64,000 bases of DNA from NCBI GenBank assembly GCA_035525495.1, contig DATLED010000005.1:27587-91586 (forward strand). Reading direction: 5' to 3'. The stretch comes from DATLED01 sp035525495. Lineage in GTDB: Bacteria > Actinomycetota > Acidimicrobiia > Acidimicrobiales > CADCTF01. Numbering within the stretch: the stretch's first letter is position 1; each line of letters begins with the position of its first letter. Below the pieces are notes generated by a model, which saw only the letters and a program-made list of their open reading frames with translations, did no database searches and was not told the DNA's origin. Of this stretch, positions 40,959 to 48,964 are shown piece after piece. Position numbers and translations under genes: made by a program.

Positions 40959-42599
40959 GTGTTGACCGCGAGACGGATCTCCAAGTCGTACGGGACGTCC
41001 GTGGTGCTCACCGAGGTCGACGTCAGCGTCGGGCCCCGCAGCCGCATCGGTCTCGTCGGACCCAACGGCATCGGGAAGTCGACGCTGCTGCGGATCCTGG
41101 CCGGTCTCGAGGAACCGGACGAGGGGATCGTCGAACGCACGCCCCGCACGCTCGAGGTCGGCTGGCTCCCGCAAGAGGTCGAGGCGGCACCCGAGGAGAC
41201 GTTGCGGCACTATCTGGCCCGCCGCACCGGCGTCGCCGCCGCCGAGGGCGAGCTCGAGCACTGGACCTCGCTGCTCGGGACCGATCCCACCGACGCCATC
41301 GAGCCGTACACCGAGGCGCTCGAGCGGTTCATGGTCCTGGGCGGCGACGACTTCGAAGCGCGGGCCGGGGAGGTGTGCGCCGACGTCGGCCTCCCGGCGG
41401 ACCGCCTCGACGTCCCGATGACCGACCTGTCCGGTGGGCAACAGGCGCGCGCCGCGTTGGCGGCGATCCTGCTGTCCCGCTTCGATGTCTTCCTCCTCGA
41501 CGAGCCGACGAACAACCTCGACTTCGCCGGCCTCGATCGCCTCGAGCGCTTTCTCGACGGGCTGCCGGGCGGCGTCATCGTCGTCTCTCACGACCGCGCC
41601 TTCCTCGACCGGACGGTGACCCGCGTCCTCGAGCTCCAGGAAGAGAGCCACCGCGCCGTCGAGTACGCGGGCGGATGGAGCGACTACGTCTCGCAACGTG
41701 AGCTCGCGCGCTCGCAGCAGTACGAGGCGTTCGATCGCTACAAGGCCGAGCGGAGCCGGCTGACCGACCGCATCAAGGAACAGCGCCAGTGGGCCGTCAG
41801 CGGGGTCAACAAGGAGAAGAAGAAGGGGGACCGCGACAAGATGGCGCGGGACTTCCGCATCAACCGGACGGAGAAGCAGGCGTCGAAGGTGCGCATCAGC
41901 GAGAAGGCGCTGGCCAACCTCGAGAGCGTCGAGAAGCCGTGGGAGGGATGGCGTCTCCAGTTGCAGTTCGCGCCGGACGCCCGGAGTGGCGACGTCGTGG
42001 CCCGGCTCCGCGGAGCGGTGGTGCAGCGGGGCGCGTTCACGCTGGGACCGATCGACCTCGAGATCGCGTGGCAGGAGCGGCTGGCGATCGTCGGCCCGAA
42101 CGGCGGCGGCAAGACGACACTCCTCAAGACGCTGCTGGGGGAGCTGCCCCTGGCGAGCGGGGAGCGCTTCCTCGGTCCGGGGGTGAAGGTCGGGACGATG
42201 GACCAGGCGCGCGGGCTGTTCGCCGGGGACGGGCCCGTGCTGGCCACGTTCATGGAAGCGGCGAACCTCCCCGAGCTCAGCGAAGCCCGGTCGCTGCTCG
42301 CCAAGTTCGGACTGACGTCCGAGCACGTCGACCGCCCCGGCGGCCGGCTGTCGCCAGGCGAGCGGAGCCGGGCGACGCTGGCGACGCTGATGGCGACGGG
42401 CGTCAACTGCCTCGTGTTGGACGAACCCACCAACCACCTCGACCTCGCGGCCATCGAGGAGCTCGAACGGGCCCTCGACGGCTACGAAGGGACGCTGCTG
42501 CTCGTCACCCACGACCGCCGGCTCCTCGACGCGGTCGCCGTCACCCGCACGATCGAAATCCAGGCCGGACGCCTCGTCGATGGCGGGCTCCGCCGGTGA
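40959..42599 (+). CDS. ABC-F family ATPase (translation factor type)
   Basis: A 546-residue soluble protein with two ABC domains and no membrane part. Domain 1 has Walker A GPNGIGKSTLLR, signature DLSGGQQARAAL and Walker B FLLDEPTNNLD. Domain 2 has GPNGGGKTTLLK, RLSPGERSRATL and LVLDEPTNHLD. Between them is a charged helical linker (KERSRLTDRIKEQRQWAVSG in part; rich in Lys and Arg), the ribosome-facing P-site tip region of ABC-F proteins. GTG at 40959 has GGAG 7 nt upstream. Members rescue stalled ribosomes or give antibiotic resistance; which applies is unknown. Its stop codon falls inside repeat copy B. Confidence 0.88.
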   Translation: MLTARRISKSYGTSVVLTEVDVSVGPRSRIGLVGPNGIGKSTLLRILAGLEEPDEGIVERTPRTLEVGWLPQEVEAAPEETLRHYLARRTGVAAAEGELEHWTSLLGTDPTDAIEPYTEALERFMVLGGDDFEARAGEVCADVGLPADRLDVPMTDLSGGQQARAALAAILLSRFDVFLLDEPTNNLDFAGLDRLERFLDGLPGGVIVVSHDRAFLDRTVTRVLELQEESHRAVEYAGGWSDYVSQRELARSQQYEAFDRYKAERSRLTDRIKEQRQWAVSGVNKEKKKGDRDKMARDFRINRTEKQASKVRISEKALANLESVEKPWEGWRLQLQFAPDARSGDVVARLRGAVVQRGAFTLGPIDLEIAWQERLAIVGPNGGGKTTLLKTLLGELPLASGERFLGPGVKVGTMDQARGLFAGDGPVLATFMEAANLPELSEARSLLAKFGLTSEHVDRPGGRLSPGERSRATLATLMATGVNCLVLDEPTNHLDLAAIEELERALDGYEGTLLLVTHDRRLLDAVAVTRTIEIQAGRLVDGGLRR

Positions 42600-42650
42600 A
42601 GCTGACTCCACCCGCGCTCCGGATGCTCGCTGGCGCTCCCGACGCCGGCC
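42582..42650 (+). repeat. Dispersed repeat, copy B (between ABC-F and adenosyltransferase genes)
   Basis: Starts GGCGGGCTCCGCC and goes on through GAAGCTGACTCC to ATGCTCGCTGGCGCTCCCGA and CGCCGGCC. It supplies the last codons and stop of the ABC-F gene and ends 35 bp before the next start codon. Confidence 0.8.
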
Positions 42651-42671
42651 TCACGGAGCGGGGGCCGCACG

Positions 42672-42677
42672 TAGTGT
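42672..42677 (+). promoter_or_regulatory. Putative -10 box of the adenosyltransferase gene
   Basis: TAGTGT ends 7 nt before the GTG at 42685 with no Shine-Dalgarno between. It lies just downstream of repeat copy B. Confidence 0.4.
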
Positions 42678-42684
42678 CGGTGGC

Positions 42685-43227
42685 GTGAGCTTCTACACCC
42701 GCAAGGGTGACGACGGCATGACCGGTCTGTACTTCGGTGGCCGCGTCCGGAAGGATGCGGATCCACCCGAGGCCTACGGCGCCGTCGACGAGGCGCAGGC
42801 CTTTCTCGGGCTGGCGAGGGCCGAAGCCGACCCGGGGAGCGAGCTCGACGAGCTCCTGTTGCACCTGGAGCGCGACCTCTACGTCCTCATGGCCGAGCTG
42901 GCCACGTTGCCCGACAACCGCCGCAAGCTCGAGGCCGGCGTCACGCTCGTCACGCCGCGGATGCTCGCCGCCGTCGAGGCCAAGACCGACGAGCTGTCGC
43001 AGCGGTTCACGATGCCGAGCGAGTTCGTCCTCCCCGGCCAGAACCGTGTGTCGGCCCTCCTCGAGGTCGCCCGAACCGTCATCCGCCGAGCCGAGCGCCG
43101 TTCGCTGTCCGTCGCGGCCGCGGACTCGTCCGTGATCCCGTACCTCAATCGCCTCTCCAGCCTGTTGTGGGCCATGGCCCGGTGGCAGGAGGGCGGCGCC
43201 GTCCCCGCCAAGCCGAAGGAGCAGTAG
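42685..43227 (+). CDS. Cob(I)alamin adenosyltransferase, PduO type
   Basis: A 180-residue enzyme making adenosylcobalamin from cob(I)alamin and ATP. The N-terminal ATP loop YTRKGDDGMTGLYFGGRV is the PduO signature. The helix bundle includes YGAVDEAQAFLGLARAEA, EFVLPGQNRVSALLEVART, and the conserved RRAERRSL and YLNRLSSLLWAMAR. GTG at 42685 begins directly at SFYTRKGD; the upstream frame runs into repeat DNA. Adenosylcobalamin is the cofactor of the mutase at 55736. The aminopeptidase gene follows after 2 bp. Confidence 0.93.
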   Translation: MSFYTRKGDDGMTGLYFGGRVRKDADPPEAYGAVDEAQAFLGLARAEADPGSELDELLLHLERDLYVLMAELATLPDNRRKLEAGVTLVTPRMLAAVEAKTDELSQRFTMPSEFVLPGQNRVSALLEVARTVIRRAERRSLSVAAADSSVIPYLNRLSSLLWAMARWQEGGAVPAKPKEQ

Positions 43228-43229
43228 GC

Positions 43230-44717
43230 ATGCCGATCACCTTCACCAGCTCCCGCGACGTCCCCGGCGATGCCGCCGTGCTCGCCGTCCCCGTGTTGGC
43301 GGGACGGGTCGTTCCCGCCGGCAGCCAGGTCGAGCTCGACCTGCCGTTCCTCGAGGGCCGTGACTTCGAGGGGAAGCTCGGGCAGACCCAGCCCCTGCTC
43401 GCCGACGACGGCACCACGATCCTCGCTGTCGGGCTCGGTGATCCCGACGAGCTCGACCTCGACGCGTTCCGGCGCGCCGGTGCCGCCGTCGCCAAGGGCG
43501 CGTGGAAGGCGGCCTCGGTCGCGGTGGCGCTGCTCGACGCCACGCCCGCGGCGATGGACCGGGGCAAGGCGGCCCAGGCCTTGGCCGAGGGCATCGTCCT
43601 CGGCGCCCACCAGTTCACGACCTACAAGTCGACGACCAAGCCGTCGGCCACCGAGACCGTCACCGTCGTCGGGCGCAGCGGCGGTGCTGTCGTGCAGAAG
43701 GGCCTCGACCGCGGCGCGCGGATCGGCGCCGCCGTCGTGCTGTGCCGCGACCTCGTGAACGCGCCCGCGCGCGACATGACACCGCGGCATCTCGAGGCGG
43801 TCGCTCGCCAGGTCGCGGAGGAGAACGGCCTCGTCATCAACGTCATGGACGAGATCGCCATCGCCAGCGAGGGCCTCGGCGGGCTCGGTGGGGTCGCCGC
43901 CGGATCCGACGAGCCGCCGCGCCTCATCGAGCTCGCCTACGACCCGCCGGGGGCGAAGGCCACGATCGTCCTCGTCGGCAAGGGCATCACCTTCGACTCC
44001 GGCGGTCTCTCGTTGAAGTCCGGCGAGGGGATGATGACGATGAAGTGCGACATGGGCGGCGCCGCGGCCGTGATCTCCGCCATGTCGGCGATGCCGGCGA
44101 TCGCGCCCAAGGTCCGTGTCGTCGGGTTGGCGGCGTGCACCGAGAACCTTCCGAGCGGCAAGGCGATCAAGCCCGGTGACGTGTTGAAGATCCGCAACGG
44201 CAAGACGGTCGAGGTGCTGAACACCGACGCCGAGGGTCGGCTCGTCCTCGCCGATGCGTTGTCCCTCGCCGTCGAGTCCAAGCCCGACGCCATCATCGAC
44301 CTGGCGACGCTGACCGGCGCATGCATCGTCGCTCTCGGACGCGAGATCGCCGGACTCATGGGCAACGACGCCGACCTCATCGCCCAGGTGTCCGCCGCGA
44401 GCGAACGGGCCGGCGAGCCGACCTGGGAGCTTCCGCTCCCGAAGCGCTACCGCAAGCACATCGACTCCGACGTCGCCGACATCAAGAACATCGGCGCGGC
44501 CGGTGCGGCGGGGACGCTGTCGGCTGGGCTGTTCCTCCAGGAGTTCGTCGGCGATCGTCCGTGGGTGCACCTCGACATCGCCGGGCCGGCGTTCCGGTCA
44601 GACGGTGAGGACGGCTACCTCGCCAAGGGTGGGACCGGGTTCGGCGTCCGCACGCTCCTCGAGCTCGTCGGTTCCTACCGCAAGCCCGGGCGCACGTCGG
44701 CGGCGGCCGGCCGCTGA
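43230..44717 (+). CDS. pepA: Leucyl aminopeptidase (M17)
   Basis: A 495-residue cytosolic zinc/manganese aminopeptidase. The C-terminal catalytic domain shows VGKGITFDSGGLSLK (Lys and Asp ligands), MKCDMGGAAAV, and the M17 signature NTDAEGRLVLADAL with Asp and Glu ligands, followed by DLATLTGACIVALG. The N-terminal macro-like domain includes DLPFLEGRDFEGKLGQTQPL. Length is normal. The ATG begins 2 bp after the adenosyltransferase stop, so the genes are probably co-transcribed. It has a role in peptide turnover. Confidence 0.95.
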   Translation: MPITFTSSRDVPGDAAVLAVPVLAGRVVPAGSQVELDLPFLEGRDFEGKLGQTQPLLADDGTTILAVGLGDPDELDLDAFRRAGAAVAKGAWKAASVAVALLDATPAAMDRGKAAQALAEGIVLGAHQFTTYKSTTKPSATETVTVVGRSGGAVVQKGLDRGARIGAAVVLCRDLVNAPARDMTPRHLEAVARQVAEENGLVINVMDEIAIASEGLGGLGGVAAGSDEPPRLIELAYDPPGAKATIVLVGKGITFDSGGLSLKSGEGMMTMKCDMGGAAAVISAMSAMPAIAPKVRVVGLAACTENLPSGKAIKPGDVLKIRNGKTVEVLNTDAEGRLVLADALSLAVESKPDAIIDLATLTGACIVALGREIAGLMGNDADLIAQVSAASERAGEPTWELPLPKRYRKHIDSDVADIKNIGAAGAAGTLSAGLFLQEFVGDRPWVHLDIAGPAFRSDGEDGYLAKGGTGFGVRTLLELVGSYRKPGRTSAAAGR

Positions 44718-44766
44718 CCGAACCGGTGCCAGCGGTCGATCCGGAGCCGGGGTCGGACGCGTGCCG

Positions 44767-45297
44767 ATGACGGACGTGGCGCAGGCGGCGGCAATCGTGC
44801 TCGCGGCGGTGTTCGCGTGGGCGGCGGTCACGAAGCTGCGGACTCAGGCGGAGACGGCGGCGTCGTTCCGGGGATTGCTGCTGCCGGTACCCACCGCGTT
44901 GGCTCGCGGCCTGCCGTTGATCGAGCTCGGGGTCGCCGCGGGCCTCGTCGTGGCGCCATCGCCCGCGTCGTGGATGGCGCTGGCGCTGTTGGCGGCGTTC
45001 TCGATCGTGATCGTCCGCGCCATCGTCGCGGGCTCGACCGTCCCATGCGCCTGCTTCGGCGGCGGCGCCTCCCGGGGTGATGCCCGTCCGTTGTCGACGA
45101 TCGAGCTCGTGCGCAACGCCGGCCTCGGCGGCCTCGCCGTCGTGGCCTCGGGGGCGGGCAGCGGTCGGGTCGGGTGGCCGGCGCGGCCCGCGCTGGTGAT
45201 CGTCACGGTCGTCGTCGCCCTCGGCCGGGTCGTCTTCGCCGTCGCCGACCGCCGGCGACGCGGTCGCGTCCGCTCGGCGTCAGTGGGCGGCGGGTGA
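44767..45297 (+). CDS. MauE/DoxX-like membrane protein
   Basis: A 176-residue protein with four hydrophobic helices. The first is AAAIVLAAVFAWAAVTKL, and a conserved PCACFGGGASRG loop follows the third helix. This Cys-x-Cys-Phe-Gly-Gly pattern is the mark of MauE-like redox-associated membrane proteins, which assist disulfide or cofactor maturation. ATG at 44767 and GTG at 44761 are both possible starts. The 3' end overlaps the convergent pyrophosphatase gene by 18 nt. Client unknown. Confidence 0.72.
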   Translation: MTDVAQAAAIVLAAVFAWAAVTKLRTQAETAASFRGLLLPVPTALARGLPLIELGVAAGLVVAPSPASWMALALLAAFSIVIVRAIVAGSTVPCACFGGGASRGDARPLSTIELVRNAGLGGLAVVASGAGSGRVGWPARPALVIVTVVVALGRVVFAVADRRRRGRVRSASVGGG

Positions 45298-45780
45298 CGA
45301 CGGCGGGACGTAGCGGTCGCGTGCCGCCTGGACCGCCGCTTCGGCTTCGACCCGTCCCTGCCAGTCGCTGATCTCGGTGCCCTTGCCGGGCTCGAGCGCC
45401 TTGTACACCTCGAAGAAGTGGGCGATCTCGTCGAGCAGGTGGGGCTGCAGGTCGCCGAGGTCCTCGACGTTCTGCCAGCGCGGATCCGTATGGGGCACGG
45501 TGAGCACCTTCGCGTCCGGCCCCGCTTCGTCGCTCATCCAGAAGACGCCGACGGGGCGGGCGAGGACGTGGCAGCCGGGGAACGTCGGCTCGTCGAGGAG
45601 GACCATCGCGTCGAGCGGATCGCCGTCCTCCCCGAGCGTGTGGGGGAAGAAGCCGTAGTCGGCCGGATACATCGTCGCCGTGAAGAGCGTGCGGTCGAGC
45701 CAGGGCTCTCCGGTGGCGTGGTCGATCTCGTACTTGTTGCGCGACCCCTTGGGGATCTCGACGATGACCTCCACCTCCAC
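45280..45780 (-). CDS. ppa: Inorganic pyrophosphatase (family I)
   Basis: A 166-residue hydrolase of pyrophosphate. It starts VEVIVEIPKGSRNKYEID, has YPADYGFFPHTLGEDGDPLD with the metal-binding aspartates (DGDPLDAMVL is the PROSITE-type motif), and VPHTDPRWQNVEDLGDL later. GTG at 45780 is 8 nt below TAGGTT on the minus strand; a second GTG lies two codons in. Size and motifs match soluble bacterial Ppa. The gene faces a 161-bp divergent promoter region. Confidence 0.95.
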   Translation of the reverse strand: MEVEVIVEIPKGSRNKYEIDHATGEPWLDRTLFTATMYPADYGFFPHTLGEDGDPLDAMVLLDEPTFPGCHVLARPVGVFWMSDEAGPDAKVLTVPHTDPRWQNVEDLGDLQPHLLDEIAHFFEVYKALEPGKGTEISDWQGRVEAEAAVQAARDRYVPPSSPAAH

Positions 45781-45941
45781 GCGCGGCGAACCTAGTTCCG
45801 GGGAAGGCGGTGCGTCCGTGGCGTGGGGTTGCGCGCGTCGGGAGTGGGCTGATACAACATGAAAGACATTGGAAGTCGTAGCTCCGTGTTCTTCGGCACT
45901 TCCCCCGATCGATCACTCCCACGATGCGTGGAGGCTCCCGC
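45781..45941. promoter_or_regulatory. Divergent promoter region, ppa and unknown gene
   Basis: Minus strand: TAGGTT (45789-45794) ends 8 nt before the ppa GTG. Plus strand: TTGCGC (45828-45833), an 18-bp spacer, then TACAAC (45852-45857), about 80 nt before the ATG at 45942. GGAGG sits 7-8 nt above that ATG. No other structure was recognised. Confidence 0.4.
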
Positions 45942-46565
45942 ATGCGCTCGGCACCCGTCCTCGTCCCTCTCGACACCCTCACCGTCCTGCCCTGGCCCGA
46001 CCAGGTCATCGACGCCCTCGGCCACCACCCGTGCTCGCCCTACGTCGAGAGCTTCTGGCTCGGCGTGCTCGGCCCGTCGACGACGTTCCTCCTGCGCCAT
46101 CTCGTCACCTCCCTCGAGGCGTCGCCCGACGGCGTCGACCTCGAGCTCGCCGTCACGGCGCGACGCCTCGGCCTCGGCGACAAGGGCGGACGGCACTCCC
46201 CGTTCATGCGCAGCCTCGCCCGCCTCGTGCAGTTCGAGCTGGCCGAGCTCGAGGACGACGCGACGCTGCTGGTGCGCCGTCGTGTCCCGCCGCTCAACCG
46301 ACGCCAGGTGACGCGGTTGCCCGAGCTGCTCCAGACGGCCCACCTGCAATGGCAGGAGCAGCAGCTCCGGACGCCACCGCTCGAGACGATGCGCCGCCGC
46401 GCCCGCCAGCTGGCGCTGACCTATCTCGAGACCGGCCTCGACGCCGACGAGACCGAGCGCCAGCTCTGGCGGCTCGACTACCACCCGTCGATCGCCCACG
46501 AATCCACCCGATGGGCCCTGGAGCGGCGAGAGGTTGCCTCGGACGGGGAGCTGCGGGTGCGCTGA
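45942..46565 (+). CDS. Hypothetical protein
   Basis: A 207-residue soluble protein I do not recognise. It begins MRSAPVLVPLDTLTVLPW. ALGHHPCSPYVESFWLGVLG and PSTTFLLRHLV suggest a helical domain, and the middle (RRLGLGDKGGRHSPFMRSLA, then RLVQFELAEL) looks DNA-binding-like or winged-helix. The C-terminus is basic. ATG at 45942 is favoured because GGAGG lies 7-8 nt upstream; ATG at 45924 would add six residues. It stands alone in the divergent arrangement with ppa. No function is proposed. Confidence 0.65.
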   Translation: MRSAPVLVPLDTLTVLPWPDQVIDALGHHPCSPYVESFWLGVLGPSTTFLLRHLVTSLEASPDGVDLELAVTARRLGLGDKGGRHSPFMRSLARLVQFELAELEDDATLLVRRRVPPLNRRQVTRLPELLQTAHLQWQEQQLRTPPLETMRRRARQLALTYLETGLDADETERQLWRLDYHPSIAHESTRWALERREVASDGELRVR

Positions 46566-46666
46566 GCGCCGGCGCCGGCTCCCCGAGCGGCCGGCGACCG
46601 GCTCGTGCATACTGCGTGAACGGCAGGTGAACGGCTGCGGGAGCCGGCGTGCCGAGGAGGCGGGCA

Positions 46667-48307
46667 ATGACCACCATCGAGCGTCCGGACACCGAACCGC
46701 TCGGCTTCGAGCCGCCCGGGCCGGGATCGTGGCAGTTGGACACGATCCACACGCCGAAGCCGGTGACCCGCTCCGCCCAGGAGATCGTGCCGCCGGCACT
46801 CGGAGCCGGGTTCGCCCAGACGCTCGAGCGCTACGGACTGCCGCTGAAGGCGTTCCTGGCAGCGACCGTGAACGGGTTCTCGTACGGCCAGATGGCGCCG
46901 ATCGACCCGTCGGAGTTCGGCGTTCGGGCGCAGACGGCCGAGGAGGCCCTGGCCACGAAGCGCTGGCGACAGGATCTGGCGCGTTGGGACACCGAGCTCA
47001 AGCCCGAGGCCATCCGGCTGCACCGCCGACTGGCAGCGGTCGATCTCGACGAGGTGACGATCGACGACCTCGTGCAGCACCTCGACGCCTGCCGCGACCA
47101 CTGGTCGGCCATGCTGACCCAACACCACTACTTCAACGGTGCGGCCATCGTCCCGCTCGGCGACTTCCTGGCCTTCACCGAGGAGGCCACCGGGCTCCCG
47201 GCGAGCACGCTGCTGCAGCTCTTCGCGGGCGCCTCCCCCGTCTCCCGGGGCGACTGTCCCGAGGTGCGGGCCGCCGTCGCCGCCATCGACGACGACGAGG
47301 CGGCCGAGCGGATGCTCGCTTCGTCGGCCCCGCCGGAGGAGGTCCTCGAGCAGCTCCAGGGTGGCGGGGTCGCGCCGGCGACGGCGGCCGCCGTGCGCGA
47401 GTGGCTCGCTCTGGTCGGCCATCGACTGCTCGATGGGTTCGACGTCCAATACCCCTGCGCCATCGAGCGCCCGGCCGTGCTCGTCTCCGCCCTCAGGTCG
47501 TCGCGCGGCCAGCAGCCAACGGTCGACGTCAGTGGTCGGCTGGCCGAGGTGAGGGGCCACGTGGCGCCAGACGACGTGGAGGAGTTCGACCTCCGTTACG
47601 CCGAGGCGCTCGCGACGTACCGGCTGCGGGACGAGCGCGGCATCTACAGCGAGATCGGCGCCATCGGCCTGATGCGCCAGGCCATGCTGGCCGCGGGACG
47701 CCGGCTGGTCGAGTCCGGCCTCGTCGCCGATGCCGAGCTCGCGGTCGATGCGACGGTCGGCGAGTTGCAGGCGTTGCTCACCGGGGGAGCGGGGCCCGAC
47801 GCCGGCGAGCTCGACCGCCGGCGGCAGTACCGGACCTCCCGCACCATCGCCGATGCCCCACCGTTGCTGGGCGATCCGCCGTCGCCGCCCCCGCCCTTGG
47901 AGATGCTGCCGCCCGCGATGGGTCGGATCACGCGGGCGATGTTCACGTTCATGGCCAACATGGGGCCGCCGGCATCGACGTCATCCGACAAGGGACGGTT
48001 GGAAGGCATCCCCGCCCACCCCGGCGTGCACGAGGGTCGAGCCCGGGTGGTGCACCAGACCGACGACCTGGCCCGTTTCGAGGAGGGGGACGTCCTGGTG
48101 GCCATCACGACCGCCGAGTCCTTCAACCTCGCGCTTTCGCTCGCCTCGGCCGTGGTCACCGACCAGGGGGGCCTGCTCTCCCACGCCGCCATCCTGGCCC
48201 GGGAGTACGGCATCCCGGCGGTGGTCGGGACGGGAGGCGCCACCCATCTGATCAGCGACGGCGACTGGCTGCGGGTCGACGGCACGACCGGGACGGTCAC
48301 GTGGTGA
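46667..48307 (+). CDS. PEP-utiliser phosphohistidine-domain protein without ATP-grasp domain (first paralogue)
   Basis: A 546-residue soluble protein. The N-terminus has EPPGPGSWQLDTIHTPKPVT, a segment found in rifampin phosphotransferase and phenylphosphate-synthase-like proteins. A helical middle follows (YRLRDERGIYSEIGAIGLMR). After a Pro-rich hinge (GDPPSPPPPLEML), the C-terminal swivelling domain ends with GGLLSHAAILAREYGIPAVV, where His506 would carry phosphate. The N-terminal ATP-grasp domain of PEP synthase, PPDK or RPH is absent, so phosphate must come from a separate protein or the site is regulatory. ATG has GAGGAGG 6 nt upstream. A paralogue lies beyond the Usp gene. Confidence 0.82.
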   Translation: MTTIERPDTEPLGFEPPGPGSWQLDTIHTPKPVTRSAQEIVPPALGAGFAQTLERYGLPLKAFLAATVNGFSYGQMAPIDPSEFGVRAQTAEEALATKRWRQDLARWDTELKPEAIRLHRRLAAVDLDEVTIDDLVQHLDACRDHWSAMLTQHHYFNGAAIVPLGDFLAFTEEATGLPASTLLQLFAGASPVSRGDCPEVRAAVAAIDDDEAAERMLASSAPPEEVLEQLQGGGVAPATAAAVREWLALVGHRLLDGFDVQYPCAIERPAVLVSALRSSRGQQPTVDVSGRLAEVRGHVAPDDVEEFDLRYAEALATYRLRDERGIYSEIGAIGLMRQAMLAAGRRLVESGLVADAELAVDATVGELQALLTGGAGPDAGELDRRRQYRTSRTIADAPPLLGDPPSPPPPLEMLPPAMGRITRAMFTFMANMGPPASTSSDKGRLEGIPAHPGVHEGRARVVHQTDDLARFEEGDVLVAITTAESFNLALSLASAVVTDQGGLLSHAAILAREYGIPAVVGTGGATHLISDGDWLRVDGTTGTVTW

Positions 48308-48401
48308 CCCGAGTCGGCGACGGCCCGACATCCCGGACCGTCGTTGCCCGAGTGTCGTCCCGCTGACAGACTTCGCGAAACGGACGCGGGAGGCTGGGCT
48401 C

Positions 48402-48845
48402 ATGTTCGAATCGATCGTGGTGGGCACGGATGGGTCGGAGACGGCGAGCGAGGCAGTGCGCAAGGCGGTCGAGCTCGCCCAGCTCTGCGGTCCCGCGGCC
48501 CGTCTGCACGTGGTCTCCGCCTACAAGACGCTCGAGAGCATGTACCTGGCCCCGGAGGTGGTGTCCGCCAACCTCACCGGGCTCATCGACCCGAGGGGCG
48601 AGGCCCAGGGTGTGGTCGACGAAGCCGCCGCCAAGGTTCGGGCCGAGGGGGTCGAGGTCGACACCTACGTCTGGCCGGGCGACGCCGCTTCGGCCATCCT
48701 CGACGTGGCCGAGACGGCCAAGGCCGACGTCATCGTCGTGGGCAATCGCGGCATGGGCGGGGTGGCCCGCTTCCTCCTCGGCAGCGTGCCGAACAAGGTG
48801 GCCCACCACGCCCCCTGCACCGTCCTCATCGTGCGGACGTGTTGA
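48402..48845 (+). CDS. Universal stress protein (UspA family, ATP-binding type)
   Basis: A 147-residue single Usp domain. It begins MFESIVVGTDGSETASEAV. The nucleotide-binding motif GNRGMGGVARFLLGSVPNKV fits G-2x-G-9x-G-(S/T), so it should bind ATP, and PCTVLIVRTC ends the fold. It lies between the two PEP-utiliser paralogues and reads in the same direction with gaps of 94 and 119 bp, so shared stress-linked control is plausible. Confidence 0.93.
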   Translation: MFESIVVGTDGSETASEAVRKAVELAQLCGPAARLHVVSAYKTLESMYLAPEVVSANLTGLIDPRGEAQGVVDEAAAKVRAEGVEVDTYVWPGDAASAILDVAETAKADVIVVGNRGMGGVARFLLGSVPNKVAHHAPCTVLIVRTC

Positions 48846-48964
48846 CCACCGAGTCCTCTGCCGACGAGGTGGAGCGGCCAGGAAGCTCTGGCGGCATCGC
48901 GGCGCACGACCGGCCACACTGAGCAACAGCCCGTGAAGAACGGGTGACCAACGGGGGGCGGGCC

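Noticed and set aside
45859..46311. Plus-strand frame starting at the ATG just after the TACAAC box
   Set aside because: It runs Arg/Ser-rich out of frame through the better-supported gene starting at 45942.
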